Shown here piece after piece: positions 53,766 to 63,157 of a DNA stretch of 64,000 nt. Each line of letters begins with the position of its first letter. Position 1 is the stretch's first letter. A program made the translations under genes and the position numbers. The stretch covers positions 248,001 through 312,000 of the forward strand of contig CAWAPE010000005.1 in assembly GCA_963783855.1 (NCBI GenBank), read 5' to 3'. Below the pieces are notes generated by a model, which saw only the letters and a list, made by a program, of their open reading frames with translations, searched no databases and was not told where the DNA came from. This stretch comes from JAKAGZ01 sp963783855 (GTDB lineage Bacteria; Bacteroidota; Ignavibacteria; Ignavibacteriales; Ignavibacteriaceae).

Positions 53766-55415
53766 TTATGTTTTTTGTTGTTTTCTCCAGCCCTGCACTA
53801 TCGGGAATCTTCGTCCATACCCAAATGCTTTGGTAGACACTCTTAATGCAGGGGCAGACTGAAATCTCTTATATTCATTTTTATCAATTAAATTCAGAAT
53901 TCTTGAGACTGTTTCTTCATCACCAATCTCACTTACAATTTCTTTGTATTCTTTATTTTCTTCAAGGTACATTTTTAATATTCGATCGAGTAATTCATAA
54001 GGAGGCAAACTATCCTGATCTTTTTGATTCTCTCTCAATTCTGCTGATGGCGGTTTCGTAATTATTTCATCAGGAATGATCTCATTTTCTTTATTGATAA
54101 ATTTTGCTATCCGGTAAACATCAGTTTTGTAAACATCCGCAATTACTGCAAGTCCCCCACACATATCACCATATAAAGTGCAATAGCCTACCGCCATTTC
54201 GGACTTATTACCAGTAGTAAGCAGCAAATAATTAAATTTATTTGAAATTGCCATCAGGTTTACGCCCCTGATTCTTGCCTGCAGATTTTCTTCAGTAACA
54301 TCTGATTTCTTCTTACCAAATACCGGCGATAATAATTTCAAAAAGCTTGTGTATGCTGACTTAATTGAAATAGTTTCAGATGAGATGCCCAGGTTCTCTA
54401 TTAGTTTCAATGAATCAGTTTTACTTCCTCTGCTTGAATATTGCGAGGGCATCATTACAACATGAACATTTTCTTTGCCCAATGCCTGAACAGCAATATA
54501 AGTAACAAGTGCCGAATCAATCCCGCCGCTTAATCCGACAACTACTTCTTTAAAACCCTGTTTCCTACAATATTCTTTTACTCCGAATATTAAAGAATTC
54601 AGGACCTCTTCTTCAAAACTTTTTTCTGTTTCTTTAATTGAAGCATAAGTCCCGTTTGTTTCAAAGATAAAATAGTCTTCATCAAAAGAATTACCAAGAC
54701 AAACCAGTTCCCCGTTACCATCAAAGCACATACTTGCACCATCAAAGATCAAATCAGTTTGTGCACCGACACAACACACATACGCAAGAGGGATTTTATT
54801 CCCTCTTGTCAAAACTGAAAGCATTTCTTTCCTGTCTTTCCTTTTTCCATATGCGTAAGGGCTGGCAGAAATATTTAATAGAACCGAAGCACCCTGCCCG
54901 ATTAAATTGGCTACAGGATCTTCTGTATATCTCCTTACGTGCCAGTAGTCTGCATCATTCCATATATCTTCACAAATGGAAATGCCTAATTTTTCGCCTT
55001 TGAATTCGTGAATAAAAATTTCTTTTGCAGGATCAAAGTACCTCATTTCATCGAAGACATCATAATTCGGAATCAATGATTTATGCTGAACAAATTTAAT
55101 TTCTCCTTCATAACACATTATTGCAGAGTTATGGACATCCGTCCCTATATTATCATCATCTTCTGTAATTGATCCAAAAATAATGCCGGTATCCTTTGTA
55201 ACAGATGCAATTTCGTTTGCTGCTTTTGCAACAGCTTTTCTAAATTCATTTTTTTCGATTAAATCAAGTGGCGGGTAACCTAGCAGGGCTAATTCCGGAA
55301 AGATTACAAGATCGGCACCGTCATTCTCAGCTCTCCTGTAACCTGAAATTATTTTATTTTTATTACCGGCGATATCACCAATAATTGTATTTATTTGACA
55401 AAGTGCTATTTTCAT
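53766..55415 (-). CDS. nadE: Glutamine-dependent NAD+ synthetase
   Basis: The 549-residue protein has an N-terminal nitrilase-type glutaminase domain with the Glu (FPELALLGYPP), Lys (QHKSLIPNYDVFDE) and Cys (SICEDIWND) triad, and a C-terminal NAD synthase domain with the ATP-binding SGGIDSAL loop. It amidates nicotinic acid adenine dinucleotide with glutamine nitrogen and ATP. Length fits this two-domain form. It is followed by dsbD. Confidence 0.95.
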   Translation of the reverse strand: MKIALCQINTIIGDIAGNKNKIISGYRRAENDGADLVIFPELALLGYPPLDLIEKNEFRKAVAKAANEIASVTKDTGIIFGSITEDDDNIGTDVHNSAIMCYEGEIKFVQHKSLIPNYDVFDEMRYFDPAKEIFIHEFKGEKLGISICEDIWNDADYWHVRRYTEDPVANLIGQGASVLLNISASPYAYGKRKDRKEMLSVLTRGNKIPLAYVCCVGAQTDLIFDGASMCFDGNGELVCLGNSFDEDYFIFETNGTYASIKETEKSFEEEVLNSLIFGVKEYCRKQGFKEVVVGLSGGIDSALVTYIAVQALGKENVHVVMMPSQYSSRGSKTDSLKLIENLGISSETISIKSAYTSFLKLLSPVFGKKKSDVTEENLQARIRGVNLMAISNKFNYLLLTTGNKSEMAVGYCTLYGDMCGGLAVIADVYKTDVYRIAKFINKENEIIPDEIITKPPSAELRENQKDQDSLPPYELLDRILKMYLEENKEYKEIVSEIGDEETVSRILNLIDKNEYKRFQSAPALRVSTKAFGYGRRFPIVQGWRKQQKT

Positions 55416-55648
55416 AAATCTTAAAATGTTTTAGCAAAAATATGAAAGGTTCTTCCGTTTTACAACGAATTAGCAAAAATGTTGCTTTATTTAGATATTA
55501 TTGGTTTTTATGAGTAAAACTATCTACCGTTAATTTAATCCTGTGCCCGAATTCACGTATATTTTACCGATAATACCATTATTTACTCTTCTAATAAATA
55601 ATTCATTATAATATCACTGGGAAACAAAAAAATTAATGGAGAACTGAG

Positions 55649-56077
55649 ATGAAAAAGAAGTGGTATAGATCCAGAAAGGACAAAATGATTGGTGGAGTTT
55701 GTGGAGGTATTGGCGAATACTTTGATATCGATCCAACCTTAATACGTATCCTTTTTGTTGTGGGTCTGTTTATGGCAGCGGGCTTCCTGGCATATATCGT
55801 TCTCTGGATAGTAGTACCTGAAGAACCATTAATTCCTGTTAGCTCTAACAATACTGAAACTACAGGAGAGGCCGGGACCGGAACAGGCACAGCCCAAGAC
55901 GAAACCCAACAAACTACAGATGTCCCTAAAAGAAACAGATCAGGGATATTTGGTGGAATAATGGTAATTCTGGGAGTTCTTTTACTGATTGATAATTTTG
56001 TTACATTCCATGCATTCTGGCCACTGGTGCTTATTTTAATCGGTGTTGGAATTTTGCTGAAAAACAGAAATGACTAA
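55649..56077 (+). CDS. PspC-domain membrane protein
   Basis: The 142-residue protein has an N-terminal PspC domain (MIGGVCGGIGEYFDIDPTLIRILF and a membrane helix to about 52), a low-complexity Thr/Gly/Glu linker (about 60-90), and two more hydrophobic segments like the LiaI/LiaF-type transmembrane domain (FGGIMVILGVLLLIDNF). PspC-type proteins take part in envelope stress responses. A GGAG ribosome site and a possible TATAAT at 55607 lie upstream. It is followed by a related gene 21 bases on. Confidence 0.85.
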   Translation: MKKKWYRSRKDKMIGGVCGGIGEYFDIDPTLIRILFVVGLFMAAGFLAYIVLWIVVPEEPLIPVSSNNTETTGEAGTGTGTAQDETQQTTDVPKRNRSGIFGGIMVILGVLLLIDNFVTFHAFWPLVLILIGVGILLKNRND

Positions 56078-56098
56078 AATTTAACTGAGAGTTTTAAA

Positions 56099-57031
56099 AT
56101 GAAAACGAAACATATATTCTGGGGTACATTATTCATTTCAATAGGAATATTGGTACTACTTAATAATTTAATTGGATTCACAATTTACTGGGATGAGATC
56201 TGGAGATTCTGGCCGGTTGTACTTGTGCTTTGGGGTGTTACCATCTTAGTGAAAGATCAATTTTTTAAAGGAATCCTCTCCGGAGCATCAGGAATAATTC
56301 TTGCTCTCATAATTTTTACAACATTTCAGTCAACTACCGGAATTCTTTCAGACAACTATTGGAATTCAAATGATTTTTATATCTCGATGGACAGTTCTGA
56401 AAACATGCAACAATTTACAGAGCCGTATAACACAGATTATAAAAATGCTTATTTGCATTTTGCGAGCGGCGCAGGATCATTTAGTATTGTCAATTCCACA
56501 AATGAATTAATTGAAGCTACAACAGCAGGTGCCGATTACGATTTTAGTTTAGATAAAGATTCCGGTGATAATAAAGTTTCAATCGACTTATCAATGGAAG
56601 ATCACAGGTTTAATTTTTATCACGGCAAATTAAAAAATAAAGCCAGGTTCTCATTAAATACAAATCCACAATGGGATATGGATTTTGATATCGGAGCTGC
56701 TTCAGCTGATTTCGATTTGACTGAATATAAAGTTGAAAAATTAAAAATTGAAATGGGTGCAGCTTCTTTAAAATTACGATTAGGTATGAAATCGGATGTA
56801 TCAAATGTGAAGATTTCCGGTGGAGCATCAGCAATACATGTTTACGTTCCATCAGGAGCGGGTTGTGACATTATCTCTGATATCAATTTATCTTCAAGAC
56901 ATTTCAGAGGATTCGGCAAACTAAGTAGAAACCATTATCAGTCAGATAATTTTGACTCAGCAGCGAAAAAGATCTATTTGAATATAGACGCGGGTGTTTC
57001 TTCAATAACAGTAACCAGGACTGATAACTAG
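56099..57031 (+). CDS. LiaF-like membrane protein with C-terminal beta-helical (DUF4097-like) domain
   Basis: The 310-residue protein starts with three or four hydrophobic segments (about residues 7-80; FWGTLFISIGILVLLNN, FWPVVLVLWGVTILVK) and then has a soluble domain of short beta strands with repeated pairs such as DIGAASADFDLTEYKVEKL and IEMGAASLKL, typical of LiaF-like/DUF4097 adhesin folds. It is probably a stress-sensing partner of the PspC protein encoded just before it. Function by analogy only. Confidence 0.75.
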   Translation: MKTKHIFWGTLFISIGILVLLNNLIGFTIYWDEIWRFWPVVLVLWGVTILVKDQFFKGILSGASGIILALIIFTTFQSTTGILSDNYWNSNDFYISMDSSENMQQFTEPYNTDYKNAYLHFASGAGSFSIVNSTNELIEATTAGADYDFSLDKDSGDNKVSIDLSMEDHRFNFYHGKLKNKARFSLNTNPQWDMDFDIGAASADFDLTEYKVEKLKIEMGAASLKLRLGMKSDVSNVKISGGASAIHVYVPSGAGCDIISDINLSSRHFRGFGKLSRNHYQSDNFDSAAKKIYLNIDAGVSSITVTRTDN

Positions 57032-57036
57032 TAATT

Positions 57037-57390
57037 TTATTTTTTCTTTCTTTTCTTCCTGATTTTTGATGGCTGTGGTTTCCAGAGATATTTCTCAAGG
57101 ATAACACAGCCATCTTCATCAAATTCAATTCCTTCAGATAGCAATAAATCTTTCATTAGATCAGTATCACCGAAGTGCATACGGCCTGTCAGGGCTCCAA
57201 ACCTGTTTACAACTCTGTGGCAGGGCAAACCGGTGACACTTGTCCCATTTATTGCCCACCCGACTGTTCTTGCCGCTGAACGCGTTCCGCAGGCTTCGGC
57301 TATATCACCATAAGTTGTTACTTTTCCGTAAGGGATTTTTGCAACAACCTTATATACTTTTTCGAAGAAATCATTTTTATTTTTAGGCAT
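57037..57390 (-). CDS. MGMT-family protein (short Ogt-like alkyltransferase)
   Basis: The 117-residue protein covers just the C-terminal domain of O6-alkylguanine-DNA alkyltransferases: IPYGKVTTYGDIAEACG, the Arg-finger segment ARTVGWAING, and the acceptor box GLPCHRVVN. The acceptor Cys is present, so it could be a true methyltransferase rather than an alkyltransferase-like protein, in which it is usually Trp. It lacks the usual N-terminal domain. It follows the LiaF-like gene tail to tail. Confidence 0.85.
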   Translation of the reverse strand: MPKNKNDFFEKVYKVVAKIPYGKVTTYGDIAEACGTRSAARTVGWAINGTSVTGLPCHRVVNRFGALTGRMHFGDTDLMKDLLLSEGIEFDEDGCVILEKYLWKPQPSKIRKKRKKK

Positions 57391-57430
57391 TCTAAAATAT
57401 TTTTAGATACAAATAAACTTATTGCCAGAG

Positions 57431-58532
57431 CTAAATTTGGCTAAATTTTAAAAGATAAGCTCTGATAAATTTGTTAATATCACCATCCATTACCTTCTGA
57501 ACATCAGAAGTTTCTTCATCTGTTCTGTGGTCTTTGACCATATTATAAGGATGAAATACATAAGAACGGATCTGGCTTCCCCATTCTATTTTCATTTTTC
57601 CTTTCTCAACTTCATCAAGTTCAGCTTCCTGTTTTTCAAGTTCTATCTGGTACAATTTTGATTTTAGAAGTTTCATTGCATTAACTCGGTTTTGCCCCTG
57701 TGAACGTTCGCTCTGGCAGGCTGCAACAGTATTTGTTGGAATATGAGTTATACGGACGGCTGTTTCTACTTTATTAACATTTTGTCCGCCTTTCCCACCT
57801 GATCGGTAAGTATCAACTCTTAAGTCAGCAGGGTTAATATCAATTTCAATTGTATCATCAACTTCCGGTATAACAAAAACTGAAGCAAAAGAAGTATGCC
57901 TTCTTTTATTTGAGTCGAACGGAGAAATTCTAACAAGTCTGTGTACCCCGTTTTCTGCTTTCATATAACCGTATGCAAATTCACCCTCGACCTCAATAGT
58001 AGCGCTTTTTATTCCCGCACCGTCACCATCAAGAATGTCAACAAGTGTCATCTTAAAATTATTTTGTTCCCCCCAACGTAGATACATTCTCATCAACATA
58101 TCCGCCCAATCCATTGACTCAGTACCACCAGCTCCCGAATGAATGGTAAGTATGCAATTTCTTCCATCATCTTTACCACTAAGCATATTTTTAAACTCAG
58201 CATTTTCTATAGCGGTTTCAAGTTCCCCCATTTCTTTTTGAATTTCTCCCTCAAAGGAGGAATCATCTTCCATTTTAGCTAACTGAATTATTTCTTCAAG
58301 GTTCTCGGCTCTATCATTAACTCCCTTCCATAGTTCTACCCATGATTCAAGAGTTTTGATTTCCTGCAGAATTTTTTGTGCGGCAATCTGATCATCCCAG
58401 AAACCAGGCTGGCTGGTCTGGTTTTGTAAATCTTTTACTTTTGAGTCTTTATTAACGACGTCAAAGATAACTCCGTAAATTATCGATTCTTTTTTTATAC
58501 CCTGACAGTGTCTTTAATTCTTCTTCGTACAT
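57431..58532 (-). CDS. prfB: Peptide chain release factor 2 (programmed +1 frameshift)
   Basis: The gene has two parts. A leader of 23 codons starts at ATG 58532 and reads to CTT TGA; shifting +1 at CTTTGAC (58466-58460) continues in the frame of the long open region, giving about 366 residues, the normal RF2 length. The main part has the stop-recognition region and the GGQ loop as RSGGKGGQNVN, and ends with the usual DHRTDEETSD segment. It releases peptides at UGA and UAA. The first Met of the long frame (58273) is internal. A Shine-Dalgarno-like CGGAG lies four bases before CTT. Confidence 0.95.
58460..58475 (-). promoter_or_regulatory. prfB programmed +1 frameshift site
   Basis: CTT-TGA-C at 58466-58460 is identical to the E. 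coli prfB shift heptamer, with CGGAG (58475-58471) as the anti-Shine-Dalgarno stimulator. Low RF2 lets the ribosome slip at the TGA, so the factor autoregulates its synthesis. Confidence 0.92.
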
Positions 58533-58579
58533 TTATACTCCAATTACTTTATTAATGTTTTTAATCACTTTATAATTTT

Positions 58580-58891
58580 TTAAACATCCAGTTCCATTCT
58601 CAACATAGCACTGGCAAGTATTTTGCCCTGTGCGTCATGTTTCAAAGAAACTGTTCCTCCACCGCCAAGTGTGTTATGCAGCAGAAAGTTTATTGCACGA
58701 ATATTCGGCATTTCATATCTCTCTACTTCTCCAAAACAAATACCTTCAAAATGTTTTTTAACTCTCTCAGTTGTAAGATGCTTCTTAATTATTTCAAATC
58801 CTTTGTCATCATAAGCAATCACACCTACATTACCTGCATCACCTTTATCGCCGCTTCTTGCGTGTGCAATATCAATTAATTTAACTTTCAT
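58580..58891 (-). CDS. AtuA C-terminal-type small domain protein
   Basis: The 103-residue protein begins KLIDIAHARSGDKGDAGNVGVIA and has a GGGGTVSLKHDAQGK segment, the ferredoxin-like domain that forms the C-terminus of AtuA proteins in other bacteria. Here it is a separate gene whose ATG overlaps the stop of the larger AtuA-type gene by one base. The two very likely form one complex. Confidence 0.78.
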   Translation of the reverse strand: MKVKLIDIAHARSGDKGDAGNVGVIAYDDKGFEIIKKHLTTERVKKHFEGICFGEVERYEMPNIRAINFLLHNTLGGGGTVSLKHDAQGKILASAMLRMELDV

Positions 58892-60261
58892 TATTTTAAC
58901 TCCAATATTTTTACATGTGGTTCAACAAGTGTCTTCAGAAGCAGAGCCGGCCAATAAGCAACAACTTCGCTTGGTTTTGGTCTTCCGCCAGCAAATCCTG
59001 TTACACTTGGCGGACCTGTTAATATAAGTGGGGCAATTTCTTTTCCAAATCTTTCCACAGTAGCACGATCATTTGCCCTGACTGCAAATCTGAGCATAAC
59101 TTCGTTAATCAAATCTTCATCCAATTCTTTGGAAAGAGGACCTTGTGTAGCATTATATCCAATGAATTCAGTATTTATTTCCTCGAACTGCAGACCCAGG
59201 TTTTCCAGCCTTTTCCTCAATATTCTGTCAGCCCTTTTTGCTTTAGTTAAAGCTTTAGGCCATGAATATGTAAGTGAGCCAATCGCAGAATAACCGCTCG
59301 AATATGAGCAGGATACTTTATAGAATTCAGTTTCTTTGAATCCTTTAACATCATATACTTTTACCCTGTTATCCCCGAGATCCTCAAGTTTAATAGATGA
59401 AAAATCTGCAATACAATCAGGAGTTATATAAGACTTTGGGTCACCAATTTCGTAAACAAGTTGTTCAGCAACAGTATCGTATGAAACCCGTCCACCTGTG
59501 TTTTCGTGCTTGGTAACAACAACTTCACCATTTGGATAAGCTTCACAAATTGGGAAACCTATTTCAGCAAAATTTTCTATCGATTCCCAATCACCTAGAA
59601 AATTTCCTCCGGTTGATTGTGCACCGCATTCGAGAATGTGACCCGCTACAGTACCAGCCGCCATTAGATCATAATTCTTTGGATCCCATCCAAATTCATA
59701 GATCATTGGTGCAAGTGTCAGTCCTGTATCTGTAGTTCTACCCGTAATTACAATATCGGCTCCTTTTTCCAGTGCTTCAACAATAGGAAGTGCTCCAAAA
59801 TAAACGTTTGCACTAAGTATTTTATCTTTGTACTCTTTTAATGGCTCACCGCTTTCCATATTTTTTAATTCAGCCCCGGCTGCCATTAATTCATCCATCC
59901 TGTCTTTTATATCGTCACCAAGTACAACAGCTATTTTTAAATTTTCAATATCTAATTTTACTGCTTCTTCCAGAATAGCATCTGCGCATGCAACGGGATT
60001 TACTCCCCCGCCGTTTGTAATTACCTTAATACCTTTTTCTTTACAGACCGGCAAAAGTCTTTTCATTAATGGGGGAAGATCACGCGCATAACCAAGATTT
60101 GGTTTTTTATTTTTTTGTTTCTGAAGAATGGACATTGTTACCTCTGCGAGATAGTCCATTACAAGATAATCAACATCACCTTTTGTAACCTGCTGATATG
60201 GCGCTTCAATAAGATCGCCCCAAAAACCCTGGCCGGATGCAATTCTAATTTTATCCTTCAA
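58891..60261 (-). CDS. AtuA-family protein (DUF1446), N-terminal type
   Basis: The 456-residue protein matches the DUF1446/AtuA domain: IRIASGQGFWGDL at the start, VITNGGGVNPVACADAI, and GADIVITGRTTDTGLTLAPM. AtuA takes part in acyclic terpene (citronellol/geranyl-CoA) catabolism in Pseudomonas, but the family is broader. Start is TTG with GGAG before it. It sits downstream of an archaeal-type HMG-CoA synthase set and together with its split partner may act on an isoprenoid-type or branched acyl-CoA. Role inferred by context. Confidence 0.8.
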   Translation of the reverse strand: MKDKIRIASGQGFWGDLIEAPYQQVTKGDVDYLVMDYLAEVTMSILQKQKNKKPNLGYARDLPPLMKRLLPVCKEKGIKVITNGGGVNPVACADAILEEAVKLDIENLKIAVVLGDDIKDRMDELMAAGAELKNMESGEPLKEYKDKILSANVYFGALPIVEALEKGADIVITGRTTDTGLTLAPMIYEFGWDPKNYDLMAAGTVAGHILECGAQSTGGNFLGDWESIENFAEIGFPICEAYPNGEVVVTKHENTGGRVSYDTVAEQLVYEIGDPKSYITPDCIADFSSIKLEDLGDNRVKVYDVKGFKETEFYKVSCSYSSGYSAIGSLTYSWPKALTKAKRADRILRKRLENLGLQFEEINTEFIGYNATQGPLSKELDEDLINEVMLRFAVRANDRATVERFGKEIAPLILTGPPSVTGFAGGRPKPSEVVAYWPALLLKTLVEPHVKILELK

Positions 60262-60451
60262 CGAAGACTCCGTTTTTTTAATTTATATGGAATTGTTGGA
60301 ATGTATTTACCCGAAAGGATACTATATAAATATAGTAATGTGAATTTTTTAACAATAGCTGAAAATATTCAGGCTACTTTATAAAAAGAAATTCACAACA
60401 GTTCCAAAACCCTTAATGTTAAATTCCTTTACAAAAATAGCCCTGAATATA

Positions 60452-60841
60452 TTAAATTACAATTGCTTTATATCCGTAGCAATGAAGACCTGATGCACCT
60501 TCATCCTGAATTTTCCTGAAAACCAGCTTCAGGCTCATTCCAATCTTGATTCTATCTAACTCAACATCCGCAATTTGAGCCGTTACTCTCACTCCATCTT
60601 TTAATTCTATAATACCAACTGCAAATGGAGTTTGGAGTGAAAATATGTCGGATCCCACTCTTATTATTGTATAAGTAAGTAATTTTCCTTCAGGATTTAA
60701 TCTAATATTCTCAAATTCCTGAGCTTTACATTCCGGGCATATCAGCCTCGGCGGAAAATAAACCTGTCCGCATTTTTTACATTTACCAGCTTCCAGGCGA
60801 TATCTTTGAGGTATTTCCCTGAAATATTTTGGACTAATCAT
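60452..60841 (-). CDS. Zn-ribbon/OB-fold acyl-CoA-associated protein (DUF35)
   Basis: The 129-residue protein has a rubredoxin-like Zn ribbon (CKKCGQVYFPPRLICPEC) followed by an OB fold (GKLLTYTIIRVG, TPFAVGIIELKDGVRV). In archaea, and in some bacteria, this DUF35 protein bridges acetoacetyl-CoA thiolase and HMG-CoA synthase so that acetoacetyl-CoA is channelled. Both partner genes are directly upstream. I start it at ATG 60841 with GGAGG upstream and a 4-base overlap with the thiolase stop; the longer frame from 60868 lies within the thiolase gene. Confidence 0.87.
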   Translation of the reverse strand: MISPKYFREIPQRYRLEAGKCKKCGQVYFPPRLICPECKAQEFENIRLNPEGKLLTYTIIRVGSDIFSLQTPFAVGIIELKDGVRVTAQIADVELDRIKIGMSLKLVFRKIQDEGASGLHCYGYKAIVI

Positions 60842-61989
60842 AATGCCTCCAGAATGTTTATTACACAACTTGCTCCTGAGCCGCCCATATTCTGTGTCAT
60901 TCCAATTTTCGCATTCTTAACCTGTCGTTTTCCAGCCTGCCCTGTTAATTGTTCGTAGCACTCTATTACCTGTGCTATACCTGTAGCGCCTACAGGATGC
61001 CCTTTGGATTTTAATCCACCACTTGTGTTAATTGGAATTTGACCTCCTTCGAGCGCAGTAAGACCGTTCTCTGCAGCAGGACCTCCTCCGCCCTTCTCAA
61101 AGAAACCAAGATCTTCTGAAACAACTATTTCAGCAATGGAAAAGCAGTCGTGAACTTCCGCAAAATCAATTTGCTTTGGGGTAATTCCAGCCATTTTATA
61201 AGCTTTTTCTGCTGCCTTAGAAACAGAATTTAAAGTCGTAAGACTTTTTCTACTATGCAAAGCAATGGTATCAGAGGCCTGTGTAGATGCCTTAATAATT
61301 ACCGGGTGTTTCGTAAATTTTTTGGCGACATCCAAAGAACATAAAATTACAGCCGCCCCGCCATCACTTACAGGGGAACAATCAAGTAGTCTTAAAGGAT
61401 CGGCAACTAAAGTAGAACTGAGAACTTTATCAATGGAGATTTCACTTCTGAATTGAGCATTTGGATTATTGAATCCGTTTTTGTGATTTTTAACAGGAAC
61501 TGCAGCCATTTGCTTCCTCGTAGTTTTATACTGATGCATATGAGCATTTGCAATCATAGCATAGAGACCGGGGAAAGTTACTCCCTGGTAAACCTCATAA
61601 TCCTGATCAGCTGCAGTTGCAAGTGCCTCGGTAACATCAGTGCCATCAGTCATTTTTTCTACTCCGCCAGCAAGGACTATTTCACTATTACCTGATGCAA
61701 CTTCAAAATAGGCTTGCCTGAAAGCCATTCCGCCTGAAGCACAGGCTGATTCAACTCTTGTTGAAGGAATAGGACTAACCCCAAGATAATCGGCCATTAC
61801 AGCACCAAGATGTTCCTGCCTCACAAATAGTCCGCTCGACATACAACCTACATACATTGAATCTATATGGTCAACTTTAGCATCTTCAATTGCCTTAAGA
61901 GCAGCTTCAACAAAAATATCTTTAATTGATTTGGTCCAGAGTTCACCAAACTTAGTCATCCCAACGCCAATTACTGCTACATCTTTCAT
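60838..61989 (-). CDS. Thiolase-family protein (acetoacetyl-CoA thiolase-like)
   Basis: The 383-residue protein is a SCP2/archaeal-type thiolase: VAVIGVGMTKFGEL at the start, nucleophile Cys in VESACASGGMAFRQA, HDCFSIAEI, and a C-terminal MGGSGASCVINIL. The conserved GHPVGATG block contains the catalytic His. It condenses two acetyl-CoA or cleaves acetoacetyl-CoA. It is placed between HMG-CoA synthase (12 bases upstream) and the DUF35 gene (4-base overlap), the archaeal order. Confidence 0.88.
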   Translation of the reverse strand: MKDVAVIGVGMTKFGELWTKSIKDIFVEAALKAIEDAKVDHIDSMYVGCMSSGLFVRQEHLGAVMADYLGVSPIPSTRVESACASGGMAFRQAYFEVASGNSEIVLAGGVEKMTDGTDVTEALATAADQDYEVYQGVTFPGLYAMIANAHMHQYKTTRKQMAAVPVKNHKNGFNNPNAQFRSEISIDKVLSSTLVADPLRLLDCSPVSDGGAAVILCSLDVAKKFTKHPVIIKASTQASDTIALHSRKSLTTLNSVSKAAEKAYKMAGITPKQIDFAEVHDCFSIAEIVVSEDLGFFEKGGGGPAAENGLTALEGGQIPINTSGGLKSKGHPVGATGIAQVIECYEQLTGQAGKRQVKNAKIGMTQNMGGSGASCVINILEAL

Positions 61990-62001
61990 TTTAATTCCCC
62001 C

Positions 62002-63048
62002 TTATTCGTTTAGGATAATTTTACTTCGGTACTTTGCATATTCTCCATAATCTAGATATATCTGGTTATGGTCCAGCATATCCCTTACTTTTGCAGCTTT
62101 ATCCTGAACATCTTTAATTTTATCAGTGACATTAAAAATGAATCCATCACTACCGGCACCGGAACCAAATGATACCATAAATATTTTATCGCTGGGATTT
62201 GCAACATCAAGGACAGCGGAAAGTCCAGTTGGAGATGAGCCAGAATAAGTATTTCCCATCCAGGGAACGATCCATCCTGTTTCGAGTTGTTCTTTGGTAA
62301 ATCCTAATTTTTTGCCGGCCATTTGTGGAAACTTTCCATTAGGCATATGAAATACTGCATATTTAAAATCTTCCGGCTTCATACCAGATTTATCCAATAA
62401 TCTTTTGCCAGCATTTAAAACATGTCTGAAATATGCTGGCTCACCTGTAAATCTTCCTGCGTGTCTTGGATAGTACTGATGTTCACGTCTCCAGAAATCG
62501 GGGGTATCGGATGTGTATGAGTTTGTAAAAAGTATTTCAGCAACCACATTTTCCTTTCCCATAATAAATGCGGAACCACCAGCTGATGCTGAATACTCGA
62601 GCGCATCACCGGGAGCTCCCTGCGAAGTATCTGCACCTATACCAAGTGCATATTTCATTTCGCCGGCCTTAACAAGACTGTATGCAACAAACATTGCTTC
62701 AGTTCCTGCTTTGCAGGCAAACTCATAACTTGCAACATGTACATCCGGACCAATTCCAAGTGCATCGATAACAATTGTGCCACTCGGTTTTACAGCATAA
62801 GGATGTGACTCGGACCCAATGTAAACAGCACCTATATCAAGCGGATTAATACCAGCCCTTAGTAAAGCATTTTTTGTTGCTTCAACTGATATTGTAATTG
62901 TGTCTTCATCAATTCCGGGAACTGTTTTTTCAAAAAGTTGTAAACCTCTTTTAATAACTTCGGGGTCAGATCCCCATTGTTTGGCGATGCTTTCAACTTT
63001 TATGCGGTAACGAGGGAGGTAAGAACCGAAGCCAACTATTCCAATCAT
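62002..63048 (-). CDS. Archaeal-type hydroxymethylglutaryl-CoA synthase
   Basis: The 348-residue protein matches archaeal HMGCS throughout: GIVGFGSYLPRYRIKVE, the catalytic Cys in YEFACKAGTEAMF, His in FHMPNGKFPQMAGKK, and the GSGAGSDGF glycine block. It condenses acetoacetyl-CoA and acetyl-CoA to HMG-CoA. Bacteria rarely carry this type with its thiolase and DUF35 partners. Because ispE shows an MEP pathway in the same window, the mevalonate pathway is unlikely to be its purpose. The ribosome site is GGGG before the ATG. Confidence 0.88.
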   Translation of the reverse strand: MIGIVGFGSYLPRYRIKVESIAKQWGSDPEVIKRGLQLFEKTVPGIDEDTITISVEATKNALLRAGINPLDIGAVYIGSESHPYAVKPSGTIVIDALGIGPDVHVASYEFACKAGTEAMFVAYSLVKAGEMKYALGIGADTSQGAPGDALEYSASAGGSAFIMGKENVVAEILFTNSYTSDTPDFWRREHQYYPRHAGRFTGEPAYFRHVLNAGKRLLDKSGMKPEDFKYAVFHMPNGKFPQMAGKKLGFTKEQLETGWIVPWMGNTYSGSSPTGLSAVLDVANPSDKIFMVSFGSGAGSDGFIFNVTDKIKDVQDKAAKVRDMLDHNQIYLDYGEYAKYRSKIILNE

Positions 63049-63157
63049 TTTGTTTCCCCTGATTTGTTTGGAAAATAGAGCTAACCAACGTTCTGTATTT
63101 AAGTGTAGTTATAATATATCAAATTTTATTTTAGCAGTAAACAATTTTCTCTATAGA

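Noticed and set aside
55526..55532. Single ACCGTTA word upstream of the PspC gene as another LytTR-like site
   Set aside because: No second half-site lies 21 bases away in either direction.
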